Positions 8,614 through 16,464 of a stretch of 23,150 bases of DNA are shown here, piece by piece. A program made the translations under genes and the position numbers. The DNA is from Baffinella frigidus (taxonomy: Eukaryota; Cryptophyceae; Cryptomonadales; Baffinellaceae). Within the stretch, counting starts at the first letter, position 1; each line of letters opens with the position of its first letter. A model generated the notes under the pieces. That model searched no databases and was not told the origin of the DNA. It saw nothing but the letters and a program-made list of their open reading frames with translations. Location: assembly GCA_026770585.1 (NCBI GenBank), contig MU646387.1, positions 19,826 through 42,975 on the forward strand, in the 5' to 3' direction.

Positions 8614-8677
8614 CGCCGAGGATGGCGTTTGCAAAGCGCGCGGCGAGCAGCGCCACCCACCGCACCTCCCGCGGCAC
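8614..8677 (-). CDS. RETICULATA-related (DUF3411) protein, exon 9: C-terminal membrane segment
   Basis: Acceptor CCAACCCCTAG| (telomere-like sequence abuts it) and donor GGCG|GTGAAC. It encodes VPREVRWVALLAARFANAIL followed by GG, phase 0 in and phase 1 out. The R-F-A-N-x-x-x-G-G pattern near the C-terminus is characteristic of RETICULATA-related proteins. It is the intact member of an array whose truncated relatives lie at 8805-9310. Confidence 0.65.
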
Positions 8678-8681
8678 CTAG

Positions 8682-9310
8682 GGGTTGGAGTTAGGGTTTG
8701 GAGTCAAGGGTTTGGGGTTTGGAGTTTGGAGTTTGGGGTTTGGGGTTTAGGGTTTAGATGTTAGGGTTTAGAGTTTAGAGTTTAGGGTTCGGGGTTGAGG
8801 GTTTGCAACAGGGTGAAAGCAGCGCCACCCAGCGAGTGTCCCGCGGCACCTAGGGGTTGGGTTTAGAGTTGAGAGTTTAAAGTTGATGGTTTATGGTTTG
8901 GGGTTTGGGATTTGGGGTTCAGGGCTTAGGGTTTGGGGTTTAGGGTTTGGGGTTTGGGGTTTGCAACAGGGCAGAAGCAGCGCCACCCGCGGCACCTGCC
9001 GTTTTGGGGGGGTGAATTAAGTTTACTGGATACCCATACAGTCACGAAATCCTGGGCGTTACACAGCGGTTGAAACCTTAAACTCGAGGGAGAAGCCATG
9101 CACCAATAACAGAGCAGCGCCACCCACCGTGCCTCCCGCGGCACCTAACGTTCAGGGTTTAGGGTTTAGGGTTTAGGGTTGAGGGTTTAGGGTTTAGGGT
9201 TTGAGGCTTGGGGTTTAGTGTTTAAGGTTTAGGGTTTAGGGTTTAGGGTTTGGTGTTTAGGGAATGTAACAGGGCGGAAACACCGCTGCCCCCCGCGCCT
9301 CCCAAGGCAC
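8682..9310 (-). repeat. Array of truncated copies of DUF3411 exon 9, in telomere-like spacer
   Basis: Four partial copies of the 5' part of exon 9, each preceded in the sense direction by an AG acceptor and telomere-like sequence, start (sense) at 8849, 8995, 9144 and 9310. They encode VPRDTRWVALL, VPRVALL, VPREARWVALL and VPWEARGAAVF respectively. Each then runs into unrelated sequence and loses RFANAILGG; three share a GGGCGGAA/GGGTGAAA-CAACAGGG-like tail (plus-strand GCAACAGGG). All lie upstream of the intact exon. 9000-9110 is unique insert sequence without a recognised gene. Confidence 0.7.
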
Positions 9311-9454
9311 CTACCACGCCAGATTCTTGGAAGGGGTCGCCAAAAGACCATTCCCCGGAAGGAATAAGGGGGAATTGTTTACTTTTAGCATAGTAGGGCA
9401 CCCAAAAGTTCGCTCGGAAAGAGCCGAACCCCCATGAGGAATCTGGCGTGGTAG
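9311..9454. mobile_element. 144-bp foldback element, CCACGCCAG family
   Basis: Perfect 16-bp inverted termini CTACCACGCCAGATTC / GAATCTGGCGTGGTAG, with TA at both edges fitting a TA target duplication. It abuts the acceptor edge of the truncated exon-9 copy that starts at 9310. No coding capacity. Confidence 0.8.
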
Positions 9455-9520
9455 GGGTTGAGGGTTTCGGGTTGAACCCTCAACTCTTTGGTGTTTAGGA
9501 TACAGACGGCAGGGGGGCAC

Positions 9521-9556
9521 CTTGGGCAGCGCACGCGCCTCCCAGCACGCTAGGGC
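9521..9556 (-). CDS. DUF3411 protein, candidate microexon 8
   Basis: 36 nt between CCCCAAAACAG| and CCCAAG|GTGCCC, phase 0 at both ends, encoding ALACWEARALPK. In position and pattern it matches the short L-A-x-x-E-x-x-x-L-x-P stretch that follows N-L-R-Y-Q in the family, and it fills the gap between exons 7 and 9. It is too short to stand alone; the phase and context are the evidence. Confidence 0.45.
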
Positions 9557-9898
9557 CTGTTTTGGGGTTTGGGGTTTGGGGTTTAGGGTTTGGGGTTTCG
9601 GGTTTCGGGTTTCGGGTTTAGGGTGTAGGGTTTAGGGTTAGGTCTGGAGGGTTTTATGGTTTAGGGTCTGCGATGTGATGGTTCAGTGTTTAGTGTTTTA
9701 TTTTAGGATTTAGGGTTCGGACGTAGGGTTTAGGTGGCGTCCAGAAAGTGAGAGTAATAAAGTTGAGGATGTAGGTTTAGGGTGTAGGGTGCAGGGCGTT
9801 GGGTGTAGGGTGTAGGGTGTAGGGTGTAGGGCGTAGGGCGTAGGGTGTAGGGTGTAGGGTGAAGGGTGAAGGGTGTAGGGTGTAGGGTGTAGGGTGCC
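9557..9898. repeat. Telomere-like block, TTTGGGG/TTTCGGG then TGTAGGG variants
   Basis: About 9557-9655 reads TTTGGGG, TTTAGGG and TTTCGGG; 9776-9896 is a fairly homogeneous TGTAGGG array. 9656-9775 is partly diverged, including an AT-richer insert (GAGAGTAATAAAGTTG). It forms the intron between exons 7 and 8 of the minus-strand gene. Confidence 0.8.
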
Positions 9899-9901
9899 GG
9901 C

Positions 9902-9952
9902 CTGGTAGCGGAGGTTGGTGGCAGTGGCGAGGAACGCTCCGAACCCCAGCGC
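9902..9952 (-). CDS. DUF3411 protein, exon 7 with the NLRYQ motif
   Basis: Acceptor CCCAAACGCAG|, then 17 codons ALGFGAFLATATNLRYQ, phase 0. The G-x-x-x-x-x-S/T-x-N-x-R-Y-Q motif is one of the most recognisable parts of RETICULATA-related proteins (Pfam DUF3411). The 3' edge is uncertain: after CAG the genome reads GCCGGC, so either a GC donor is used or the exon extends a few codons (AGT) into the TGTAGGG array. Confidence 0.65.
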
Positions 9953-9956
9953 CTGC

Positions 9957-10770
9957 GTTTGGGGTTCAGGGCTCAGGGCTCAGGGTTTCGGGGGTTTGGG
10001 GTGCAGGGTTTTCGGGTTCAGATTTTCGTGTTTCGGAGTTTGCGGGTGCAGGGGTTTCGGTGTTTCGGGCTTTGGGTGCAGGGGGTTTGTCCTTGCCACC
10101 GTCGGGGGTTCGGGTTGCGGGTTGCGGGTTGTTGGTTTCGGATTTTGTGGAACCCCCGACACCCTAAACCCAATACCCCAAACTCTCATCGGCAGAACCC
10201 CAGCCCCCAACCCCGAAACGCAAAACCTTGACCACAGCCGGGGCGCTGGACGCCCCGCGCTTTAGCAGGCCCTCCCGCCCCAGGGCTCCCGGATTTCCGG
10301 GTTTCGGGCTCCGGGTACAGGGATTTCGGATTTTGGGTCCCGGATTGGATTTCGGATTTTGGGTTCCGGGTACAGGGATTTCGGATTTCGGGGTTTCGGG
10401 GTTTCGGGTTTCGGGGGTCTCGCCTTGGTCACAGCTGGGGCCCTGAACTTCCCGCGCCTTAGCAGGCCCTCGCGCCTCAGGGCTTCCGGGTTTCGGGTTC
10501 CGGGTACAGGGATTTTGGGGTTTGGGTTCCAAATTTCGGGGTTTCAAGTGGAGGATGGAGGGTGGAGGGGTCTCACCTTGGTTACTGCCGGGGTGCTGGA
10601 CGTCCCACGCCTTAGCAGGCCCTCACGCCGGAGGGTTCAGAATTCAGGGCGTGGGGTTTCGGGTACAGGGATTTCAGATTTGTGTGGGCTTTCAGGTTTT
10701 CGGAGTTTCGGGTGCAGGGAGTTCCCCAACACCCGAAACTCTCTCCCTATACCCGGAAACCCAAAACATA
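9957..10770 (-). repeat. Array of donor-edge copies of DUF3411 exon 6 in TTTCGGG-like spacer
   Basis: Three clear partial copies of the 3' half of exon 6 end (sense) at about 10571, 10422 and 10228. They encode LRREGLLRRGTSSTPAVTK, ALRREGLLRRGKFRAPAVTK and ALGREGLLKRGASSAPAVVK. They are followed by GTGAGA, GCGAGA and GTTTTG, so one keeps a good donor. A fourth, very decayed one is near 10085 (TVAK). All lack the 5' half and lie downstream of the intact exon. Spacer is TTTCGGG, TTCCGGG, GGTACAGGGATTTCG. Confidence 0.75.
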
Positions 10771-10773
10771 TAC

Positions 10774-10866
10774 CTTAGTCACAGCTGGGGCACTGGGTGC
10801 CCCGCGCCTTAGTAGCCCCTCTCTCCGGAGGGCTTCGCTTGCGATACACACGGCCAGGCCCAGCGC
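10774..10866 (-). CDS. DUF3411 protein, exon 6 (intact copy)
   Basis: Acceptor CCCCAACAG| and donor ACTAAG|GTATAT, 93 nt, phase 0 at both ends, 31 codons. It encodes LGLAVCIASEALRREGLL then RRGAPSAPAVTK. In RETICULATA-related proteins a hydrophobic G-rich helix and a charged loop precede the G-x-G-x-F-x-x-x-x-N-x-R-Y-Q segment; this exon and exon 7 recreate that order. It is the only one of about eight related copies that keeps both edges. Confidence 0.7.
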
Positions 10867-10983
10867 CTGTTGGGGTTTGGGATCTGGGGTCAGGTCACTC
10901 CTCCGCCGCCCGCCGTCGTCCTCACGGTCCGAAAACCCTTAACCCTGCGCCCTGACCCCCTCAACCCTCAACCCTCCTGAACC

Positions 10984-11600
10984 CTAAGCGAGGAGGTCCT
11001 CTCGCTCGAGGGCTTCGCTTGCGATACGCACGACGAGTCCTAGCGCCTGGCGTTAGGGAATTGGGGTATGGGGTCAGGTCAAATCCTCCGAACCCTAAAC
11101 CAGGGCTCAGGTCACCCCGAGCCCTGGCCTTCTCAAACATCCTGCCTCCTGAACCCTAAGCTCGGGAGAGCCTCCTGAACCCTAAGCTCGGAGGCAGCCC
11201 CCGCGCCGGAGGGCTTCGCTTGCGATGCACACGGAGAGCCCCAGCGCCTGCACTTAGGGGTTTGGGGTGTGACGCGCCTGACCCTCAACTGACCCTCATC
11301 AGTCCGCGGGCGTGCTGCGCGATCAGTGAATGGTGCTCCCCCCATAAGGTAGGAGTTGGAGTTAGAATCTATCCGGAAAATTCTCGTATGAGCGGCCGAC
11401 ACGGGGTGCAGTAGGTGGCGCAATGCGTAGCATGTGCGGCACTGACGCTGATTGTTTGGCAATAAATTATCAATCTCTCCCTCGTAAGGCCGTGAGGGGC
11501 GGCGTGGGGCCGGCGCGGCTGGGAACCCTAAACCCTAAGCTCGGAGGAGGCCCTTGCGCCGGAGGGCTTCGCTTGCGATGCACACGGAGAGCCCCAGCGC
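10984..11600 (-). repeat. Acceptor-edge copies of DUF3411 exon 6
   Basis: Three truncated copies of the 5' half of exon 6 lie at 11535-11600, 11182-11247 and 10984-11046 (66, 66 and 63 nt). Each starts at CAG|GCGCT and encodes ALGLSVCIASEALRR (or ALGLVVRIASEALER). Each then runs into an in-frame TAG that is part of the adjoining CCCTAAGC telomere-like sequence. All are upstream of the intact exon in the sense direction. The TAG, if spliced in, would truncate the protein. Confidence 0.75.
11335..11490. repeat. Partial copy of a dispersed repeat also found at 14460-14600
   Basis: Shared words in the same order: CCGGAAAA/CCGGGAAAA, GCTCGTA/TCTCGTA, CGACACGGGGT-CAGTA, GCACAATGCG/GCGCAATGCG, CTGACGCTGATTGT/CTGTCGCTGGCTGT, AATCTCTC. 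The two copies differ at roughly a quarter of positions. No coding frame recognised. Confidence 0.55.
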
Positions 11601-11605
11601 CTGGC

Positions 11606-11716
11606 GTTTGGGGTTTGGGGTTTAGGGTTTAGGGTTTAGGGTTTAGGGTTTAGGGTTTAGGGGTGGGGTTTTGGGGTTTGGGTTTAGGGTTTAGGGTTTA
11701 GGGTTTAGGGTTTGGG
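11606..11716. repeat. Telomere-like TTTAGGG block next to the gap
   Basis: Mostly exact TTTAGGG units with TTTGGGG at the ends. It ends in a short unique stretch (11717-11761) that runs into the assembly gap. In sense it lies directly before the acceptor of the exon-6 copy at 11600. Confidence 0.85.
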
Positions 11717-11761
11717 CATTCCAATCAATCCGAATCGATGTCCCCAGGAAAGGTGACCAAA

Positions 11762-12407
11762 NNNNNNNNNNNNNNNNNNNNNNNNNNNNNNNNNNNNNNN
11801 NNNNNNNNNNNNNNNNNNNNNNNNNNNNNNNNNNNNNNNNNNNNNNNNNNNNNNNNNNNNNNNNNNNNNNNNNNNNNNNNNNNNNNNNNNNNNNNNNNNN
11901 NNNNNNNNNNNNNNNNNNNNNNNNNNNNNNNNNNNNNNNNNNNNNNNNNNNNNNNNNNNNNNNNNNNNNNNNNNNNNNNNNNNNNNNNNNNNNNNNNNNN
12001 NNNNNNNNNNNNNNNNNNNNNNNNNNNNNNNNNNNNNNNNNNNNNNNNNNNNNNNNNNNNNNNNNNNNNNNNNNNNNNNNNNNNNNNNNNNNNNNNNNNN
12101 NNNNNNNNNNNNNNNNNNNNNNNNNNNNNNNNNNNNNNNNNNNNNNNNNNNNNNNNNNNNNNNNNNNNNNNNNNNNNNNNNNNNNNNNNNNNNNNNNNNN
12201 NNNNNNNNNNNNNNNNNNNNNNNNNNNNNNNNNNNNNNNNNNNNNNNNNNNNNNNNNNNNNNNNNNNNNNNNNNNNNNNNNNNNNNNNNNNNNNNNNNNN
12301 NNNNNNNNNNNNNNNNNNNNNNNNNNNNNNNNNNNNNNNNNNNNNNNNNNNNNNNNNNNNNNNNNNNNNNNNNNNNNNNNNNNNNNNNNNNNNNNNNNNN
12401 NNNNNNN
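11762..12407. other. Assembly gap (646 N)
   Basis: Unknown bases. The gap lies in the intron between DUF3411 exons 5 and 6, bordered by telomere-like or CCCCGCACCCC repeats, so it probably reflects unresolved repeat. Its length may be an estimate. Confidence 0.98.
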
Positions 12408-12504
12408 CACCCCGCACCCCGCACCCCCCACCCCTCAACCCTCACCCCTCGCCCCTAACACCTAAACGCTGGCCTCGACAGCCAGTGGGGGGGGGGCGGG
12501 TGAC

Positions 12505-12553
12505 CATGAGCTGAGCGGCGCGGACGGCCACGCTCTTGGCCCGCGCCAGATAG
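12505..12553 (-). CDS. DUF3411 protein, exon 5
   Basis: Acceptor CGTGCGCAG| and donor CTCATG|GTCACC; 49 nt encoding YLARAKSVAVRAAQLM after one base that completes a Ser codon from exon 4. The family has a conserved (Y/F)-S-L-x-Q-R-x-x-x-x-x-x-K-x-x-Q-L-F segment at this place. It ends in phase 0, fitting exon 6. The donor GTCACC is weak but the same hexamer follows exon 2. Confidence 0.6.
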
Positions 12554-12735
12554 CTGCGCACGCGAACACTCAACTTGAGAGAACACTCAACGTAAAGATC
12601 CAGAGTCAAAAAAGAGGAATAAAGAACGTGAACGATTGGAAGTGAGAAGGGGAGGAAGCAAGATGTATTGAATTCTAGCACGGCTGCGCAGAGCCAGAGG
12701 GCTGGTGTTTGGGGTTTGGGGATTGGGGTTTGGAC

Positions 12736-12774
12736 CTGAAATCACCGGGCTGAGCAGCGAAGGCGGGGAGAGAT
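12736..12774 (-). CDS. DUF3411 protein, exon 4 (microexon)
   Basis: 39 nt between TTCGCGCCGCAG| and TTTCAG|GTCCAA. In the one frame whose phases fit both neighbours it encodes SLPAFAAQPGDF, matching the L-P-x-x-A-F stretch that precedes the S-L-x-Q-R segment in the family. The last AG joins the first C of exon 5 to give Ser. A decayed copy of its acceptor edge (GCGAAAGCGG / CGCCGCAG|ATTG in sense) lies upstream at about 12938-12958. Confidence 0.55.
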
Positions 12775-12988
12775 CTGCGGCGCGAAACGGGGTGAATGAG
12801 ACGTTCAACACTACCAACACGGCCACCATGTATGCGCCCCCACCGAAGCTGCGTCTGAGTGAGTGACGCAAAACGCCATGACCGACCCTCTCACCCAGGA
12901 CCCTAACCCCTACACCCTACATCCTAAAGTGCAATCTGCGGCGCGAAAGCGGTTTGAGAGGCACACTAGGACCAACCCTCTCACCCGC

Positions 12989-13177
12989 CACTCGAGAATG
13001 CTGGAGGATCCTATTTACATGTGGGGTTGTGAATATTTGAACCAGGATATGGTATTCCAACCTCGCGCCTGTGCTAATTTCGCAGAGTTACTTGACCAAT
13101 CAACGAAAGTTACTACACAAATGCCCACTTTTAAAAACACATAGGTTTTAAATAGGCCCCTCCAGCATTCTCGTGTG
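12989..13177. mobile_element. 189-bp foldback element
   Basis: Inverted ends CACTCGAGAATGCTGGAGG / CCTCCAGCATTCTCGTGTG, extending inward with CCTATTTA/TAAATAGG; about 25 of 28 positions pair. No open frame recognised. It lies in the intron between DUF3411 exons 3 and 4. Confidence 0.7.
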
Positions 13178-13660
13178 ACGGGGCATCCAATCAACTCCTG
13201 TTTTTTCTAAAATCAACCCCCATGCACCCACTCGGTGGACCACAAAGGTGTTGACTACGCTAGATTTGGCGTATAACGTGACCAAATTTGCACTAGAAAA
13301 TTCTTCAAGCTAATTTCCTCAAGGCAAGTTGACTTTTGATGAAAGGTCCGTAGTCCACGGTGTGGCCGTCAACGTTGATTAGGTTGAGGGCGCCGATCTG
13401 GCGTGTTGGGATCCTGACGTGGACAGTTTGTATTGGGGTTGACTGACAAACTCATCCCGCTGCAAGTGCAATCTCCCGCGCTGCCTGCGTTTATCTCGTC
13501 TCCTCACTATATACAAGTAGGCAAACAGTCCCGTACACAGAAAGCTTCAAACAACCATCTAATTTCTTTTAATGAAGAGCCACATTCACGCAAGCGGAGG
13601 ACTCTCAGGGATCTTGTGCGCGCGGGAGCGGAGGCGGGGGCCAGCAGGAGGGGGGCGGAC
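13178..13660. other. Unique intron sequence with a possible foldback remnant
   Basis: 13255-13270 (ACTACGCTAGATTTGG) and 13392-13408 (GCCGATCTGGCGTGTTG) form a loose inverted pair resembling the CCACGCCAGAT terminus of elements elsewhere in the window. The rest is AT-moderate sequence without a recognised gene, within intron 3 of the minus-strand gene. Confidence 0.35.
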
Positions 13661-13830
13661 CTCCCCCACGAGAAAGGGCTTCCAGGAAACGCGCGGCGCA
13701 AGCGCGTGAGGACGGAGGCGGGCGGGACGTGCGGCGGGATCGATAGGCCCGCCTCGGGATGGATGGGCTCGCTGCGGGAAAGAGGCGCGGCGGGCGCGAA
13801 GAGGCACACCATTATCACATCCCCTGCCGC
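13661..13830 (-). CDS. DUF3411 protein, exon 3: membrane segment ending in an AP motif
   Basis: Acceptor CCTGAATCAG|, with CCCTAAACC just upstream, then 170 nt ending GGGGGAG|GTCCGC (phase 2). The start encodes AAGDVIMVCLFAPAAPLSRS, a hydrophobic helix closed by L-F-A-P, as in the D-x-x-L-V-x-L-L-A-P segment of the family. A variable Pro/Arg-rich stretch follows. The open frame continues beyond the donor to about 13560, so the 3' edge is chosen from phase agreement with exon 4. Confidence 0.6.
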
Positions 13831-13867
13831 CTGATTCAGGAGGTTTAGGGTTTGGATTCAGGAGTGT

Positions 13868-14045
13868 TACCACGCAAGATTGTAGAGCTGACTGGCGTAC
13901 AGGAGAAATAGCCAGTTCTGGCTGTTTTTTAAGTTCACACGTGGACATTCTCCCCACAGAAAAAAAACGAAATTTCGGAAAGTTGGTACAAATTTCGTGT
14001 GAACTGACTTGTTTTCCCAGGTCAGCCCTACACTCTTGCGTGGTA
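13868..14045. mobile_element. 178-bp foldback element
   Basis: Inverted ends TACCACGCAAGATTGTAGAG (continuing CTGAC) and its complement match at about 23 of 25 positions, with TA at both edges. The CCACGC(A/C)AGATT terminus relates it to 9311-9454. A smaller inner pair, AGTTCACACG / CGTGTGAACT, suggests nested symmetry. Confidence 0.75.
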
Positions 14046-14219
14046 TGGGGTTGGGTTCTGGAGGTGTTGGGTTCGCCTGCCGCCTTCAGGGGGCGTGTCA
14101 GGCCACTTAGCAGCGGCCGAGTTCCTTTCCCCCCAAATATCCGGGGGAAATGCGGTTAGAATCCAATGCAAATGGATAAGATTCTAGTACAAATTATTTA
14201 GATGGACTGCATCCGTAAA

Positions 14220-14760
14220 GCCCCCGGTGGCTGCTAAGTGGGAGGCGCGCGCGCTCCCGGTTGAGATCATCGTTGACATGATCTCGAGCTCTGCCTCAGT
14301 CGGGTGGGCCGACTATTCTCAAGTTAACATTCCGCGTGTGTGGCACAAATCCGTGGGACGAAAAAGGACCCGGTCTCACCAAATTGAAATCAGACTAAGA
14401 CCGAGACTGATCTGGGCTGCCCTAGGACCCACCCAACCCCAACCCCCAAACCCCAGCTAGGGTGTGCGGGAAATCCGTCCGGGAAAAGCTCGTAAAAACG
14501 ACCGACACGGGGTACAGTATGCAGCACAATGCGGAAGGAGTGTGCAGCGCTGTCGCTGGCTGTTGCAAAAAAATACGAATCTCTCTTTGCGGGAAAGCCC
14601 TCGAGGAGAAGCACGAGCTCAATCGGCCTCACCCACCCAACCCCCAACCACCACCCACAAAACCCCAGCTAGAGTGTGCGGGAAAGACCGCGCTCCCGGT
14701 CGAGACGAACTCTAGCTCAGCGTCAGACGAAATCGACTGAGACAGAGCTAGCCAGGAGGC
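14220..14760. repeat. Composite dispersed repeat (CTCTGCCTCAGTCG family)
   Basis: 14288-14410 resembles 7966-8090; 14460-14600 resembles 11335-11490. GCGCTCCCGGT(T/C)GAGA occurs at 14250 and 14691, and AGCTCTGCCTCAGTCG (14288) has a near-perfect inverse at 14734-14749, so the whole may be one foldback element of about 460 bp. No protein domain recognised. Confidence 0.5.
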
Positions 14761-14773
14761 GCGGGGGGGTGAC

Positions 14774-14839
14774 CTCGAGGAGAAGCGCGAGCACGACGAG
14801 GTCCATGTCCGCCCACACCCCTCTCCGCATCAGTGCCGC
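14774..14839 (-). CDS. DUF3411 protein, exon 2 (intact copy)
   Basis: 66 nt between CCCTAAACCCGGAAACAG| and CTCGAG|GTCACC, phase 0 at both ends. It encodes AALMRRGVWADMDLVVLALL then LE. It corresponds to the A-E-x-x-(K/R)-R-G-x-x-F-W-x-E segment and following helix of RETICULATA-related proteins and joins exon 1 (ending KLAAQ) to exon 3 without a gap in the family pattern. The acceptor is formed directly by the edge of a TTTAGGG block. Confidence 0.7.
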
Positions 14840-14847
14840 CTGTTTCC

Positions 14848-15602
14848 GGGTTTAGGGTTTAGGGTTTAGGGTTTAGGGTTTAGGGTTTAGGGTTTAGGGT
14901 TTAGGGTGAATGGTTTCGGGTTTCGGGTTTCGGGTTTCGTGTTCCGCCCACACCCCTCTCCGCAGCAGCGCCGCCTGTCCCAAAGGGGATGTTCAGTTTT
15001 CTATGCTGCACCCGCCCCCCAATCGCACCCCTGTCCACAGCAGCCCCGCCTCTCGCCAGCCCATGACGACCCAAGAGTACTCGAACTGGCCAAGCCACGG
15101 CGTTGGGTGTAGGGTTCAGGGTTTAGGGAGTAGGGCGTTGGGTCTAGCTCGGTAGGAGTTCTGTCGTGGCAGGCGTTTGGGTAGTAACGTTCGTGAGTGC
15201 ACGACAAGGTCCAAGTCCGGCCACACCCCTCTCCGAAGCAGCGCCGCCTGCCCCCAAGAAGATCTTCAGTTTTCTATAGCATAGATTTTCAGTTTTCTAT
15301 TTCGCATAGAAAACTGCGGCGACCGTCTGCCCATCACACCCCTCTCCGCAGCTGCGGCGTCTGTTCCCATGTGGATGTTCAGTTTTCTATGCTGACCCCA
15401 CCCCCGCCCATCACACCCCAGCTCTGCCTCGGCGAAACTGGGCTCGGCATAAAGGCATGTTAGTTGCCCGGCCACACCCCTCTCCGAAGCAGCGCCGCTG
15501 GTCCCCCGGTTTAGGGGTTAGGGGTTAGGGTTTAGGGGTTAGGGTTTAGGGTTTAGGGGTTAGGGTTGAGGGTTTAGGGTGTTTAGAGTTAAGGGTTTAG
15601 GC
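14848..15602 (-). repeat. Acceptor-edge copies of DUF3411 exon 2 between telomere-like blocks
   Basis: Truncated copies of the first part of exon 2 start (sense) at 14974 (AALLRRGVWAEH), about 15050 (AGLLWTGV), 15247 (AALLRRGVWPDLDLVV), about 15351 and about 15492. On the plus strand each shows CCACACCCCTCTCCG followed by a GCAGCGCCGCC-like end. All lie upstream of the intact exon. TTTAGGG blocks occupy 14848-14930 and 15508-15602. Copies of CAGTTTTCTATGCTG occur at about 14993, 15264, 15290 and 15381. Confidence 0.75.
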
Positions 15603-15888
15603 CCCGCCCGCCTATCACACCCCAGCTCTGCCTGCGGAAAACTGCGCTCGCCATCCACCAACCCTCACAGCCTGGGCAAATCGGGAACAATGGCTCCAAA
15701 ACTTCCCTTGGAGGCCGTCGGATTCCGACGTCGGTTATTTTTTAAACTCCCAAAACTTGATCACAGCAGGGTGTTTGGAGTTCTAAAATCGCTTTGCTCA
15801 AAAAGTCGAAAATTCTTGATTTGTCCAGGCTGTGAGGGTTGGTGGATAGAAGCATTTCAGTTCCCCGTGTGTACGGGAGCCAGTCTCA
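15603..15888. other. Unique intron sequence
   Basis: Mostly non-repetitive. CTATCACACCCCAGCTCTGCCT at 15612 matches similar words at 15410 and 16199, decayed relatives of the exon-2 flank. No gene recognised on either strand. It belongs to intron 1 of the minus-strand gene. Confidence 0.4.
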
Positions 15889-16187
15889 TCCGGGAACAAG
15901 TATTTTTCTTTTGAAACATCTGCACGAAAATTACTAGAGCGTTTGCGGTAATTGTTGCCCGTTTTTAATTTGCAGTTTTCGGGTTTTCGGGTTTTCATTT
16001 GCACCAGAAGTGTCCATTTAAAATGTTGAACGACCTTGACACCATTTTTAAAAAACCGAACACCCGAAAACTGCAAGTCGAAAACGGACAACAATTACCG
16101 CAAACGCTCTACACGATTGCTTCTGACGTGACCCATTTTGTAGTAATTTCCATGGCCAGATTTTTTTAAAAAAAACTTGTTCCCGGA
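15889..16187. mobile_element. 299-bp long-hairpin element
   Basis: Outer inverted ends TCCGGGAACAAGT / ACTTGTTCCCGGA. Inside, arms from 15936 (AGAGCGTTTGCGGTAATTGT) and ending at 16110 (complement) pair over about 55 bp with few mismatches, reaching TTTTCGGG/CCCGAAAA. No open frame for a transposase. A transcript through it would form a strong hairpin. Confidence 0.8.
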
Positions 16188-16252
16188 TTCAGCCCGCCCA
16201 TCACACCCCAGAGTACTCGAACTCCTACCGAGCCTCAGCCAACGACACGACG

Positions 16253-16370
16253 TTGGGTGTAGGGTTTAGGGTTTAGGGTTTAGGGTTTGGGGTTTAGGGT
16301 TTAGGGTTTAGGGTTTAGGGTTAAAGGTTCAGGGTTTAGAATTAAGGGTTTAGGGTTTAGGGTTTAGGGT

Positions 16371-16402
<32 letters not shown>

Positions 16403-16412
16403 GGTTTATGGC
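16253..16412. repeat. Telomere-like block (TTTAGGG then TTGAGGG)
   Basis: Near-pure TTTAGGG at 16260-16320 and a five-unit TTGAGGG run at about 16368-16405. It follows closely after the donor of DUF3411 exon 1, in intron 1, where it reads CCCTCAA/CCCTAAA in sense. Confidence 0.85.
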
Positions 16413-16464
16413 TTTGGGTGGTGCTCGGTGGTACTTCCTGGCAGGAGGCGGGAGCGGGACCAAC

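Noticed and set aside
9915-10778. Open frames on both strands with long runs such as GFRVQGF or NPKPETR
   Set aside because: They are translations of degenerate 7-bp repeats. A 7-bp unit read in triplets gives a 7-residue pattern with few stops; there is no protein-family signal.
11691-12514. Open frames of about 250 codons spanning the N run
   Set aside because: They consist almost wholly of unknown residues across the assembly gap.
12587-12871. Minus-strand 94-codon frame with hydrophobic YMVAVLVVLNVSF
   Set aside because: It looked like a membrane exon, but its frame does not fit the neighbouring phases, whereas a different frame of 12736-12774 gives the family segment SLPAFAAQPGDF.
13433-13834. 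Plus-strand frame of 133 codons overlapping DUF3411 exon 3
   Set aside because: It shows no domain, and the opposite strand has a phase-consistent exon with a family motif (CLFAPA).
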